Assembly: GCA_020722765.1 (NCBI GenBank) | Contig: DYKD01000020.1 | Span: 1-42,424 of the forward strand | Direction: 5' to 3' | From: Brevinema andersonii | Lineage (GTDB): Bacteria > Spirochaetota > DYKD01 | Length of the DNA: 42,424 bases | Shown: one piece after another, positions 17,255 to 26,299 of the stretch | Layout of the letters: each line of letters begins with the position of its first letter | How positions within the stretch are numbered: the stretch's first letter is position 1 | Made by a program: the position numbers and the translations under genes | The notes under the pieces: model-generated | Databases searched by the model: none | Told to the model about the DNA's origin: nothing | Seen by the model: only the letters and a program-made list of their open reading frames with translations

Positions 17255-18435
17255 TATTTAGCAAGTGCCTCATTAATTATGTTCTTCCAAGTGCCGGAGA
17301 TGTACTTCCAAGTATATACTTCAGCAGTGAATTTGTTCAATGAATCATTGCCCAGTTTTTCGGTCAACGCTCTGTCCAGATATAATCTTTCCATGGCTTC
17401 CGCAACATTAACCGGGTCTACCAGACTACCAACAGTATTGGTGTTGTCGAATGTGTAGTTTAGTCTGGGTTCCACCAATAATCCACAGTCTTTGAACAAT
17501 TCCTGACATGCACTGTGATTCGGCACAATCTGTGCGGCACCGGTAACAGCGTGTTCCATGGAGGTCAACCCCCAGCCCTCACCCATTCCTGTATTCAAGC
17601 CCACATCCGTGGCGTTATATATCTCATTGAGCAGGCCCTCTGGTACCTGCTGTATGCCTCTTACAGCCCCGCCAGTGAGAATAAGCTTAGTATCGATTCC
17701 GTATCTAAGGGCCAACTTTGGTACGTTAATATGTGAATCCACTGCCCCACAATGAAGATATAGCATCACATCGTCATATTTCCTTGCCAAATGAGAAAAT
17801 GCCTCCATCGTAATATCGAGCCTTTTTCTCGGCTGGTTTCTATTTGCATTTAGAAATATGAATTTGCTTGCCGCCTCCGTTTTTTCCCCGAATAATGTCC
17901 TTTTCGCATGTTCCCTGCTCGTATATTTCTTGAAGAATGTCTGCGTATCTACCCCGTGAGGCACTATTTTTAAGTCCAAACTCGGTGCACAATCTGGTGA
18001 ATTTACCACAAATTTGCCAAACTCTGTGTAAGTTGCGGCCGTTGTAACGATGTCAAAGTTCTTATACCACTCTGGGTCATGGAATTTTGAATCCACAGGA
18101 AAATATACGATAATCTTTGGTGGATTTTTTACCCGGTTTTTAATCATGGTAAGATATGTATTCACTATCCACGCATCATTAAGGATAAAAACAAAGTCAA
18201 AAAATCCAGATCCGAGCATCACTTCAAGTCGGTCTTCCCCATAAATTCTGCCGCCAGATGATGCGGGGAAAATCGGGAAATTATATGGGTGTGGATCTCC
18301 GCGATAGTTAACCCCCAATCCGGTTATATTGAATTCGTCTGTTAAGTTACCAATAATTCCATGTAATACCCTCGAAAAACCAGTCTTTGCTACCAAATCT
18401 CCTACAAATAATCCCTTTGGCCTGGTGTCTTTCAT
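17254..18435 (-). CDS. GT4-type glycosyltransferase inside the connector cluster
   Basis: The protein has 393 residues from ATG 18435, preceded by GGAGACAGG. The GT-B architecture is visible. The N-terminal part contains GLFVGDLVAKTGFSRV. Then come VPHGVD at residues 158-163, NANRNQPRKRLD (196-207) and the EX7E signature from E286 to E294 (EGWGLTSME), used to bind nucleotide sugar in GT4 enzymes. It has no signal peptide or TM helix. It lies between head-tail connector genes and overlaps one by one base, so it is expressed late with the virion genes. The sugar donor and acceptor cannot be read from sequence. Virion-protein glycosylation is one inference. Confidence 0.85.
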   Translation of the reverse strand: MKDTRPKGLFVGDLVAKTGFSRVLHGIIGNLTDEFNITGLGVNYRGDPHPYNFPIFPASSGGRIYGEDRLEVMLGSGFFDFVFILNDAWIVNTYLTMIKNRVKNPPKIIVYFPVDSKFHDPEWYKNFDIVTTAATYTEFGKFVVNSPDCAPSLDLKIVPHGVDTQTFFKKYTSREHAKRTLFGEKTEAASKFIFLNANRNQPRKRLDITMEAFSHLARKYDDVMLYLHCGAVDSHINVPKLALRYGIDTKLILTGGAVRGIQQVPEGLLNEIYNATDVGLNTGMGEGWGLTSMEHAVTGAAQIVPNHSACQELFKDCGLLVEPRLNYTFDNTNTVGSLVDPVNVAEAMERLYLDRALTEKLGNDSLNKFTAEVYTWKYISGTWKNIINEALAK

Positions 18436-18446
18436 ACCTGTCTCCT

Positions 18447-18932
18447 CTATATATCCTCGTCCGGCATCAAGTTCCTTGTTGGCATAAATAGCTTCTTAGT
18501 TGGGGGAAGAATATACATTTTTAATTCCTCCCAATCCATGGAATAACTAAATTTTTTCGCATCCCCCCCGGCTATTGTGGATACCGCTATCTCTGCGTCT
18601 TTCCAGCTGCCGACACTCCAGGAATTTCTTTCCAGCTGACCACTCTTGACCAAGATGGAGGCCATCAGAATTAGTGGTCTTTCATCCTTATCCTGTATTA
18701 ATGGCGGTTCGTCATATTCATAGACAATGGCCGTATTCCTGTATACATCATAAGTGGTAGAATCTACCAAATATTTATCCTTCCACCATCGTTGCATGGA
18801 TTTAACTGCGGTTACCAGTGCAGATCTAAGCCAACCATCCACGTACCGGTAAGACGCAGGGTCAGTATCTCCGAGTTGTTGCCTCAGGGTTGGAATTAGA
18901 TAATCCAGGTTAATTGGAGTGTCTATTGGCAT
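18447..18932 (-). CDS. Head-tail connector protein (adaptor candidate)
   Basis: The protein has 161 residues, with AAGGAATAACA before ATG 18932. The N-terminal half is helical (LIPTLRQQLGD..., VDGWLRSALVTAVKSMQRWWKDKYL), as in portal-adaptor proteins that bind the portal ring. A beta-rich C-terminal half follows, ending in acidic PDEDI. The position two genes after the capsid gene supports a connector role. Confidence 0.6.
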   Translation of the reverse strand: MPIDTPINLDYLIPTLRQQLGDTDPASYRYVDGWLRSALVTAVKSMQRWWKDKYLVDSTTYDVYRNTAIVYEYDEPPLIQDKDERPLILMASILVKSGQLERNSWSVGSWKDAEIAVSTIAGGDAKKFSYSMDWEELKMYILPPTKKLFMPTRNLMPDEDI

Positions 18933-18934
18933 TG

Positions 18935-19432
18935 TTATTCCTTAGCGGCTTCTTGATGGGTCTGTATCTCGGATAATCTGGCCTCAATGGCTCTTATGAT
19001 CTTTTCCGACTTCTCAAGATCTCTTGCTATTTGTAACATTCTGAATAAAACGGGTTCGCTGTTAACTTTGTTTAGTGTAGATTGCAATGCCAGGAACTTC
19101 TGGTTGACCAGGGTCTCAAGCTCCTCATCCGTTGATTCCTCGATGGTTCTTTCCTTCGCCTCTTCCACCCTGGTATACGGAATAACCACGCCCGTCTCCA
19201 GCTGTCTACGGTTCATCCGTCTGAAGAAGCTGTCCTGAAGTTCCGTAAACATGTCAATAATGGATGACTCTTCCCTTTTCTTTGGGTCTCCAGACAGAAT
19301 TAATCCAGTCGGAGTATTGGTAAATGGGTCCCAAACCGTAACAAATACCTTTCCTAGAATGGTCTTTATATAAGACCTAACTGGCTTACCGCTATTCATT
19401 GCGGTAATCAGTTCCGTATTAATCTGTGTCAT
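18935..19432 (-). CDS. Hypothetical protein between capsid and connector genes
   Basis: The 165-residue form starting at ATG 19432 (MTQINTELITAM) is chosen because AAAGG lies nine nt before it. A longer frame would begin inside the terminator hairpin at 19462-19490. The second half (residues ~85-165) is strongly charged and helical, likely coiled coil. No family is recognised. Abundant head genes nearby suggest a minor head or connector protein. Confidence 0.6.
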   Translation of the reverse strand: MTQINTELITAMNSGKPVRSYIKTILGKVFVTVWDPFTNTPTGLILSGDPKKREESSIIDMFTELQDSFFRRMNRRQLETGVVIPYTRVEEAKERTIEESTDEELETLVNQKFLALQSTLNKVNSEPVLFRMLQIARDLEKSEKIIRAIEARLSEIQTHQEAAKE

Positions 19433-19461
19433 CTTTTTATACCTTTCGACAAAATATATTT

Positions 19462-19490
19462 TATGGGGGAGAGAAGCACTCTCCCCCATA
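19462..19490 (-). terminator. Hairpin after the major capsid gene
   Basis: Twelve-bp perfect GC-rich arms (19462-19473 and 19479-19490) with a 5-nt loop lie immediately downstream of the major capsid gene. On the minus strand an A/T-rich stretch follows rather than a clean U-tract. It probably attenuates read-through or stabilises the capsid mRNA 3' end. Confidence 0.65.
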
Positions 19491-19506
19491 ATGTCTGACC
19501 TATGAA

Positions 19507-20415
19507 TTACGAAACCTTGATAACGTAAATGCCATCAGCTCTGTCAATTATTAAACCGAACTGTTGATACAGCTCAAGATACCACTGCGGCGGGGTTGGA
19601 TTCATGTCCTGCCACTGTTTCGTAAATACCTGTCCGTAAGTGATAAATTCACCGACGTTCTCTCCGACTACAATAACCTTATCTGTAGGGATAAGCGCAT
19701 TGTAATCAGCCGGATTATCATATTGCTGCTCAAGAGCCAGAAGCGGGGCACCATAATAGCGCCCAAGCCAGCCGGTCTGCATAATTTCTTTAATGCTATC
19801 GGGAACCGGGTGCCAGTCCGTTGAGGTTCCATCCGCCCAACCTGCACCGAAAGTGGTTACAGGAGTAAGTGCGGCTCTGGTACCAATGACAGCTCTTACG
19901 CCGCCGGTTGTCTGATTGATTCTGTCTATCGCGTTCTTTAGAACTGTTGCGTTCAGCGCGCCGCCCGCATCGGTGTAATTATTTGGTGTGTTTGTCGCCG
20001 ACCAAACAGTCGAAAGAGCAGAAAATACCTTGTTCAGATAATAGTCTCTGAGCTTGGCCTGCATCTCATTCTTAATTTCGTCTACCGTTCCGAGTTCTCC
20101 AGCTTCCAGCTCCCACAGGTTTGCGGTTACTTTAATATCGGCACCATCCAGAACATAATTCATTCTGTCAGATACCGTAATTTCACTGGCCAAATGAATG
20201 GCACCTGGAACAAGGGTCCGCACTTGCATACCCTTTCGTACTTTCTTCACAAGAGCATCCCCCGGTTTTAAGTTCCTGGAGTTCAGAAGGAGGCCGATAA
20301 TGTCCGTTGTAATATGCCCAGGCTGTGCATATTCTACCAGTAACTGGGCAAGAGCCTCTTTATCCCCGTCCTTCAAAAGGGACGCGACGCTCTCCATTAA
20401 TTTTTTATCTTCCAT
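19507..20415 (-). CDS. Major capsid protein (HK97-fold candidate)
   Basis: The protein has 302 residues, with GGAGG before ATG 20415. N-terminal helices (LMESVASLLKDGDKEALAQLL) are followed by a region rich in beta strands. DALVKKVRKGMQVRTLVPGAIHLASEI is an E-loop/N-arm-like region, and KNEMQAKLRDYYLNKVFSALSTVW resembles a spine helix. The C-terminal part contains GAPLLALEQQYDN and DKVIVVGENVGEFITYG, typical of capsid P-domain and A-domain strands. Position after protease-scaffold and decoration genes, plus the strong hairpin behind it, supports the call. Size is normal for a small HK97-type capsid subunit. Confidence 0.8.
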   Translation of the reverse strand: MEDKKLMESVASLLKDGDKEALAQLLVEYAQPGHITTDIIGLLLNSRNLKPGDALVKKVRKGMQVRTLVPGAIHLASEITVSDRMNYVLDGADIKVTANLWELEAGELGTVDEIKNEMQAKLRDYYLNKVFSALSTVWSATNTPNNYTDAGGALNATVLKNAIDRINQTTGGVRAVIGTRAALTPVTTFGAGWADGTSTDWHPVPDSIKEIMQTGWLGRYYGAPLLALEQQYDNPADYNALIPTDKVIVVGENVGEFITYGQVFTKQWQDMNPTPPQWYLELYQQFGLIIDRADGIYVIKVS

Positions 20416-20438
20416 TGTAGATAGCCTCCAAAATTTTA

Positions 20439-21008
20439 TTATCCAATTCTGACTGTCAAGCGACCAGTAGTCGAATCGTATCTCTCGGTCGTGCCAACCA
20501 CACCAACGTCCATAGTTGCGGTATATTTTAGCTTGCCGGCATCCGCAGCATCGTCAGTGGTATTTGCCACAATTAGGGCAGCGCCGGGGACAATGATATT
20601 AGAATTGTAAATATATGAACCGGATGGCACAGTGAATACACCGTCTGTATAGGCAAGTGATGGCATTCCAGAGGGAATAGTAAGTCCTTCCTGGTTGCCT
20701 GGGTGAGTCATATATACTGTAGCAGAAAATGGGACATTTGGATCTTCGCTAAATCCGCCGCGTTCCGCAAATGGAAACGAGGGCATAGGTTCAAAAACCG
20801 GGGTAGGTCTATTATCAACCTTCCAAGTAATAATATACTTAGCCCGTTTGGCTTCCTCTGCGGTTGCAGGAATCTTTGCCCCAGGCAGATCCGTATAACT
20901 TCCAAAATCGTATGTAAATGAATGACTGGTTAGGAGGACAAAGCGTCCTTCTGCTACATTCGCTACAGGAATTACACCCAGTACATCACTGAATTCATTA
21001 ATTTCCAT
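20439..21008 (-). CDS. Capsid decoration/head-stabilising protein candidate
   Basis: The protein has 189 residues, starting at ATG 21008 after GGAGGAATAACA. It is beta-rich and Gly/Ser/Thr/Val-rich with an acidic, Pro-containing middle. The C-terminal segment includes VPSGSYIYNSNIIVPGAALIVAN and KYTATMDVGVVGTTERYD. A gene of this size between the protease-scaffold and major capsid genes is usually a decoration (gpD-like) protein. No motif proves it. Confidence 0.6.
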   Translation of the reverse strand: MEINEFSDVLGVIPVANVAEGRFVLLTSHSFTYDFGSYTDLPGAKIPATAEEAKRAKYIITWKVDNRPTPVFEPMPSFPFAERGGFSEDPNVPFSATVYMTHPGNQEGLTIPSGMPSLAYTDGVFTVPSGSYIYNSNIIVPGAALIVANTTDDAADAGKLKYTATMDVGVVGTTERYDSTTGRLTVRIG

Positions 21009-21023
21009 TGTTATTCCTCCAAA

Positions 21024-22385
21024 CTACTGTCTTCGTTCTCTTAATGCTTTAGCCAAGTCGTTAATTCCAACTTTAGACGAATCATTCTGTAAGTTAGGAA
21101 TTTTTGTGGAGCTATTGGATTCCTTGCCAGCATTGCTTTCTGCAAACGCCACGAGTTCTTGTACCAGGAAGTCCAACGCCGCATCATCTAAGCTCATAAG
21201 CATATCACGATTCGCAGAGAAGTAGTCATCGTCTTTTTCGAGCCCGGCCTTGGCAAATTTCTCCTTGATTGCTACAAGCCGCTGTTCTGCCAATTCCGAA
21301 GCCTCTACCGCTTTCTTATACTCCCTTAGCTCTTCCAACTCAGACATTGCCGAAGCTGATTCTGCCTTGTGAGCTTCTAAAGCTCCACGGAGCTCTGATA
21401 GTTTACCTTCCAATTCAGCAATCTTGCCGTCCTTTTCAGATAACGCTGCTCTCAGTTCTCCATTCTCTTTTGTTAGTTTTTCAAGCTCGTCCAATTTATC
21501 TTCCTCCGTAAGTGTGAATGTCACCGGCTGGATGTCCATGCTGTTTAATTCATCTAAGCTGACACCCGCCTCGGCCTGGCTTACAAGCTTATTAAGTTGT
21601 GCCCTAACTTTCTTTAGGACATTGGCCGGCAGGCTTGAACCGGAGACTTCTTGCTGGATGGCCGCAAATCTTGACGGATCTACGTTCCCATTACCATCCC
21701 TATATGCAAAATATCTAAAACGCTTTTCCGAACCGTCCGGCTGTCTTCTGGTCTCGACTAGCAAGAAAGAAGAATCGGGCAGTCCTTCTATATATGGCCT
21801 GCTCCATTTTTTCGCTGAAACGGCCAATATTGGAGTTCTCCCAGCATACGCGGGCTTACCGACAATCGTCACTGCCTTCAGTGTGGTGCCCAATAGGTCA
21901 ACAACACCGTCGTCTTTAAGGGAATAGTCAGAATACAAGATCTCCCATGAGACATTCAAAGGATCTCCAGACTGCGCCTTGTCTTTAATATACTGAATGT
22001 CGGCTGGTCTTTCTTTGAGCCAAAAGGCGGCGATGGCTATAATCTGATTAGCTATCTTTCCACCGACGCTCTCGGCCTGCACCCGCTTAAGATGTGTAAT
22101 TACTCCGAGTGGTTTTGCGTCCTCATGTCCATCTTTGATTTCACCCTCGGCCATTTTTACCGGCATGAATATTCCTGATGTAATAAGGTTATCAAATTCA
22201 CTCAGAGGAATTCTCTGGTTATTGCTGTTTGAATTATCATCTGTTAGGATGAATTTTCCCCACGCAACGGCTGGGTTGATAAGTACTGAAGAAAACGCCT
22301 CCCCAAGGGTAGTTTCCAATTCCTTATCTGATACTAATTGTATCACATTAGTAAATTCTGTGTTAATTATAGTCTTTTTAGCCAT
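21024..22385 (-). CDS. Prohead protease fused to scaffold
   Basis: The protein has 453 residues from ATG 22385, with GGAG before it. Residues ~35-190 form a prohead protease domain. Candidate catalytic residues are H87 in GHEDAKPLGV and S146 in NVSWEI, in the order seen in S78/gp21-type proteases. Residues ~195-270 carry a YIEGLPDSSF...YRDGNGNVDPSRFAA segment, often seen C-terminal to phage proteases. Residues ~290-390 are a long Glu/Lys/Leu coiled coil, as expected of an internal scaffold that is self-cleaved and ejected. The C-terminal 15 residues are basic (LAKALRERRQ), suited to capsid binding. Confidence 0.85.
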   Translation of the reverse strand: MAKKTIINTEFTNVIQLVSDKELETTLGEAFSSVLINPAVAWGKFILTDDNSNSNNQRIPLSEFDNLITSGIFMPVKMAEGEIKDGHEDAKPLGVITHLKRVQAESVGGKIANQIIAIAAFWLKERPADIQYIKDKAQSGDPLNVSWEILYSDYSLKDDGVVDLLGTTLKAVTIVGKPAYAGRTPILAVSAKKWSRPYIEGLPDSSFLLVETRRQPDGSEKRFRYFAYRDGNGNVDPSRFAAIQQEVSGSSLPANVLKKVRAQLNKLVSQAEAGVSLDELNSMDIQPVTFTLTEEDKLDELEKLTKENGELRAALSEKDGKIAELEGKLSELRGALEAHKAESASAMSELEELREYKKAVEASELAEQRLVAIKEKFAKAGLEKDDDYFSANRDMLMSLDDAALDFLVQELVAFAESNAGKESNSSTKIPNLQNDSSKVGINDLAKALRERRQ

Positions 22386-22399
22386 TGTATCTCCAAAAA

Positions 22400-23893
22400 C
22401 TAGGTATTATCACCCAGATTACTGTCTTTACCGGTATTTTGCTGTGTGTTTTGTGTACCGCCCTCGTTTGCAGGGGCTCTGCTAAATGGGGCGGGACCAA
22501 ATTCAGGCAGTCCGTTCTCTCTTAGAAGTTTATTTTCAGTTGCAAGCTTGCCAACCTCGTCCTCGAAGTCGTACCCAAGAACTTCCGCCATCGAGCTCCG
22601 ACTCACAGACGAAGTATCGTATAGCTTGGATAAAGCAGAGATAAAATCAGAAAATCTGTGCAGATTTAGGGGTTTGAATTCCACCTCAGGGGGCTTTAGA
22701 TTGTTTTGAATGGCCACATCCCTGAAAATGCTCTTAACAACACGTATAAGTTTTCTTCTAATGCTTTCCATCGTCTTAACAGGAGCAATCATGGCAATCT
22801 CTGGGTCTGACGATCCAGACCGCTCGGATTCGCCCGTTATAAGAATTCTCGGAAACCCAAGTCCAAATAAAATTTCCTGATTGATGTCTGCGTACTTCTC
22901 GGTATCGGAAAGCAGTGTTGTATCGGGGAATACCCAGCTAAGATTTACTGTATGATTTGTAACTAATTGAAATATTCTTTCAGTAGACTGGTCTGACAAC
23001 TTTCTAAATGCCAATTGACGCCTGATCTCCTCAACCGTCTCCTGGTCTTCCGGGGAATCTGTTACAGGATATTCATCCGAGCCCACTTTTACATGTAAAA
23101 TGGCACTAATAACCTTGTCGGCGATGGAGAAATCCATCCTTCTAAGTTTTCTTTTGTGCTTTAGCGCGTTTAATGCAGGAGAAATATACGAGATTGGGTA
23201 TGGATTATCCGATAGATATTTTCTTCTTATAATATTTTCATTATCCAGTAGAATCTCGGTTGCTCCCCTGGCTATCTCTTTGATGAACTCTGGATATTGT
23301 TTAGCTATACTTTTATAGAGTTCTTCATCTTTTCTGCCATCCGCGTATTTGCCCTTTGTCTTTATGAAATCTATTATATCCTGGGGTATTACTACATAAT
23401 AGGACGGCTTGTCGGATAACAACGATGTATTTATCTTGATCGTTTTTGGATCTCTTACCCATAATGAGACCGGAACGACCAACTTGGTGTACTTTTTGAT
23501 CCCCAGCTTGAAAATTTCGTCTTTTCCTATTTGTCCGTACCCGACCTCTGGGACAACCAGGCCGGAAAGCAAAAGCTCCTGTGCCATAGTTTCACAGAAT
23601 CCCAACAGGTCTGGCTTCAACGACTGAAAAACCCTAAACTCGTTCTCCGTGAGTCCAGATTTTGAAATTACCAGGTCATTAATTCCTATTTCGACGAGCT
23701 TATTGACTACAGTAGACACAACCGGCTCTGTTTTATAGAAAAACCTGGCCTCGTTTACCTGGTCTACATATTCCTCGTAATCAACCTGATTCTCGAAATT
23801 ATTTGTAACATCCTGCCACGGATTGGCAGACGCCCTGGCCTCCCCCATCGCGGGTTTGACCAGCCTAATTATTTTTGATTTCTTAGCTGTCAT
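22400..23893 (-). CDS. Portal protein
   Basis: The protein has 497 residues. It lies directly downstream of the large terminase and upstream of the protease, the standard place for a portal. It begins with a basic N-terminus and a YEEYVDQVNEARFFYKTEPVVSTVVNKL segment. A middle region contains SLWVRDPKTIKIN and ISPALNALKHKRKLRRMDFSIADKVISAI. A helical stretch follows (ILFGLGFPRILITGESERSG), like the crown/stem transition seen in gp6/gp15-type portals, and it ends in a disordered Asn/Gln-rich tail. No Shine-Dalgarno of note precedes ATG 23893. Translation may be coupled to the terminase stop 3 nt upstream. Confidence 0.8.
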   Translation of the reverse strand: MTAKKSKIIRLVKPAMGEARASANPWQDVTNNFENQVDYEEYVDQVNEARFFYKTEPVVSTVVNKLVEIGINDLVISKSGLTENEFRVFQSLKPDLLGFCETMAQELLLSGLVVPEVGYGQIGKDEIFKLGIKKYTKLVVPVSLWVRDPKTIKINTSLLSDKPSYYVVIPQDIIDFIKTKGKYADGRKDEELYKSIAKQYPEFIKEIARGATEILLDNENIIRRKYLSDNPYPISYISPALNALKHKRKLRRMDFSIADKVISAILHVKVGSDEYPVTDSPEDQETVEEIRRQLAFRKLSDQSTERIFQLVTNHTVNLSWVFPDTTLLSDTEKYADINQEILFGLGFPRILITGESERSGSSDPEIAMIAPVKTMESIRRKLIRVVKSIFRDVAIQNNLKPPEVEFKPLNLHRFSDFISALSKLYDTSSVSRSSMAEVLGYDFEDEVGKLATENKLLRENGLPEFGPAPFSRAPANEGGTQNTQQNTGKDSNLGDNT

Positions 23894-23896
23894 AGT

Positions 23897-25450
23897 TTAA
23901 ATAATCCACTTTGGGGAGATAAGTTTCTTCTTTTCTCTCCCATGTATATATTCGTTTGAAATATGGTATGCGCCCACCCCGCATAACAGGGCGGAAGTAA
24001 AATGGTCTTCGCCTCTTTTTCCTCCCCTATCAGTAAGAGTCCTATAAGAAATATCCCCGGTTACACTTTTGGTGTACGTCATTCTTTCCAGTTCTGAAAT
24101 CATATCGGTATCTGTACTAGAAAAAATAATTTTGTGATTATTGGCGTAATCTTGTAAGACTGATACCACATACACTTTTGTTTTAGTTTTTATCTCTGTG
24201 CCGTCAGAAGTAATCCCAACGGGCATTGACGATGAAAAATCTATTGGAATAAGGCGGTTTTTGTACTTTTTACCAACATAGTCTTGGTGCTCTAGAAGAT
24301 GCTGGCGCACAGACTTCCCCGCATTTCCCTCATCCATCCCTATTAATCCGGGCATAAATTTAGTATCTAGAAGATCTATTAGTTTCTCCTGTATCGGATA
24401 AGACACCTTCGACAGGCGGATTCTTCCATGAAATCTAAGCCTGCCGTGTGAATCTATATACAGGATGACAATAGCTGTCGGCTCTGTGTAGCCCAAGTCT
24501 ATACCCATTATCACACCGTAACTGGTTTCCTCTCGTATGTTTGGAAACGCAGAGATTTTGGTAAGGATATTGTCTAAATTGTCATTATCCTGTATTCCGT
24601 CTATTTCTAATCTTATCACAGGATAAGGTTCTATCTGGAGCAGGCTTCTATCGAAAAGGGAAAAAACCGGTTTGCCGTGCTGGCCCAAGACATAATGGAT
24701 ATATTCGTCTGTGTCCTCTCCCTTGTATTGCTCTAAAAATCTATCAAGATCCGCTGGTGTAACTCTCGGATTGTCGAAGGCGGATACACGATGCTTCGTG
24801 TACGCGTTATTTTCCTGATCGGTATGATAAAGCACATTCCCATCTCTTAGCCCCGTCGGCACACCGGATACTATCTCCCTGTATCCCGGAGTCCATACAT
24901 TCAGGGAGGGCTGCATTTCTTGAAATGCAGAGAATGGAAAATAGCCCGCCTCATCGGCCAAAATTAGAGGAGTATGCAATCCAATAAGATTCGATCCCGT
25001 ACCCGATTGTCCAACAATTCTACATAATAGCACAGACTGGTTTGTAAGTGTTATCTTAAATTCAGAACTGTTGACGCCGGATCCCCTGTCAAGGAAATTC
25101 TTCAAAAACGAATTTGTTCTAAACTGTCTTACAAGGTTTGTAAAAACAGGGTCTAGATGTACCTTGCTTGGAACTGTATATAGAACGTAGTCGTCCGGGA
25201 ATACTTTGAATATTAACGACCAAATAATGATAGACGACAAAGACACCGTTTTTCCCACTGCTCTCGCAGAGCATATAGAAACATGTGAGTTAAAATCACA
25301 GAGGATTTCCTTTTGATACTCGGAAAACTCAAACGGCTCATCCGCTACAGGGTCAAGATCAAAATTATAGATGAATTCTGTCGACAAAACCGGGTGCTTT
25401 AGTATATCATATAGAATAAGATCGTCCCGGCTTAGTTTCTCTACAATCAT
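23897..25450 (-). CDS. terL: Terminase large subunit
   Basis: ATG 25450 (517 residues) is chosen because GGAG sits 6 nt before it and it overlaps the upstream stop as ATGA. The ATPase domain has a Walker A-like SARAVGKT at residues 61-68 and Walker B LILADEAG with D166-E167. The C-terminal RNase H-like nuclease shows D318 (MGIDLGYTEP), D373-E374 (GMDEGNAG) and D482 (GEDHFTSAL). The enzyme packages and cuts phage DNA at the portal. It ends the sugar cassette operon and precedes the portal gene. Confidence 0.95.
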   Translation of the reverse strand: MIVEKLSRDDLILYDILKHPVLSTEFIYNFDLDPVADEPFEFSEYQKEILCDFNSHVSICSARAVGKTVSLSSIIIWSLIFKVFPDDYVLYTVPSKVHLDPVFTNLVRQFRTNSFLKNFLDRGSGVNSSEFKITLTNQSVLLCRIVGQSGTGSNLIGLHTPLILADEAGYFPFSAFQEMQPSLNVWTPGYREIVSGVPTGLRDGNVLYHTDQENNAYTKHRVSAFDNPRVTPADLDRFLEQYKGEDTDEYIHYVLGQHGKPVFSLFDRSLLQIEPYPVIRLEIDGIQDNDNLDNILTKISAFPNIREETSYGVIMGIDLGYTEPTAIVILYIDSHGRLRFHGRIRLSKVSYPIQEKLIDLLDTKFMPGLIGMDEGNAGKSVRQHLLEHQDYVGKKYKNRLIPIDFSSSMPVGITSDGTEIKTKTKVYVVSVLQDYANNHKIIFSSTDTDMISELERMTYTKSVTGDISYRTLTDRGGKRGEDHFTSALLCGVGAYHISNEYIHGREKKKLISPKWII

Positions 25451-26298
25451 TTGGTTCTCCAATATCTAATTTTATCTATCTCATATTCCCTGGATTCTAT
25501 GCGAATCGGGGCGTGCTTTGTCTCACCTCCCGGAGGCCCTCCCCATTTGTCTGTATAATATTTCCGGTTGTTCTCAAAGAATCTATGAGTACTGCCGCCA
25601 GTACCCTGATGGATGGTCCGGCTCCAAAAATGGAAAAATCTTGCATTTCCCAATGTACAACATCTATTGCCGGATAATACGATCCGCCTTGCGTAATCAT
25701 TGTCCACAAAGTAAGCCGGATAGTAATTTACATCCAAATATCCAACACTGTCGAATAGCCCGCCCCTATACAGGCATAAATTCTGTATGTCATAAAGTTG
25801 CATATCTTTTATTTCTTTAACATCCGAATAATCCCTGAAGTATTCCCATGGTCTCTGATTAAAATCCTCGAATATATATGTATCACCCCGGAAGAATTCA
25901 CCGGTACTCGGAAATTGCCGCACAAGATCTCTGACATCATATTGCAGTGCAGAAATGCACTCATAATCTGAGTTGTTGGCAAGATCAATCATTGAATTTA
26001 CAGCGTGCGGATATGCAACTATATCGTTCCCCGCAATAATCAAGTTGTCGTATTGGTGGGTTCTCCATGCGTAGTCATAAATATCATTTACCGAGAATGG
26101 AAATCCCATGTTTTCACGATGAACTATGAAATCATATCCATTGGTGGATACCCAATCAAGAGTTTCTGAATCTCCGGGCTTTCCAACCACAATAAATACG
26201 TCAATCGGGTAATCGCATGTTTTTAGTATGGATTCTACTGCCAGCTTGGTAAAATTTGTGTTTCCAAACGTAACAATTCCCAACAGATTTTTTGACAT
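25447..26298 (-). CDS. GT2-like (GT-A) glycosyltransferase
   Basis: The 283-residue form starting at ATG 26298 (MSKNLLGIVTFGN) is preferred because this ATG follows the upstream stop closely (TAATATG). The start has the GT-A pattern (LLGIVTFGNTNFTKLAVESILKT), followed by HRENMGFPFSVNDIYDYA. The metal-site position reads GND (IIAGNDIVAYPHA) rather than a textbook DxD. Later come FVDNDYARRIVLSG and a His-rich HFWSRTIHQG, seen in rhamnosyl-type GT2 enzymes. The product overlaps terL by 4 nt. Donor and acceptor are unknown. Confidence 0.75.
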   Translation of the reverse strand: MSKNLLGIVTFGNTNFTKLAVESILKTCDYPIDVFIVVGKPGDSETLDWVSTNGYDFIVHRENMGFPFSVNDIYDYAWRTHQYDNLIIAGNDIVAYPHAVNSMIDLANNSDYECISALQYDVRDLVRQFPSTGEFFRGDTYIFEDFNQRPWEYFRDYSDVKEIKDMQLYDIQNLCLYRGGLFDSVGYLDVNYYPAYFVDNDYARRIVLSGNRCCTLGNARFFHFWSRTIHQGTGGSTHRFFENNRKYYTDKWGGPPGGETKHAPIRIESREYEIDKIRYWRTK

Positions 26299-26299
26299 A

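Noticed and set aside
19433..19489. Longer start for the gene at 18935-19432
   Set aside because: It would translate through the terminator hairpin. The internal ATG 19432 has a ribosome-binding site.
20416..20456. TTGACA with TAAAAT before the major capsid gene
   Set aside because: Spacing is 15 bp and the leader would be almost absent. It is too weak to call a promoter.
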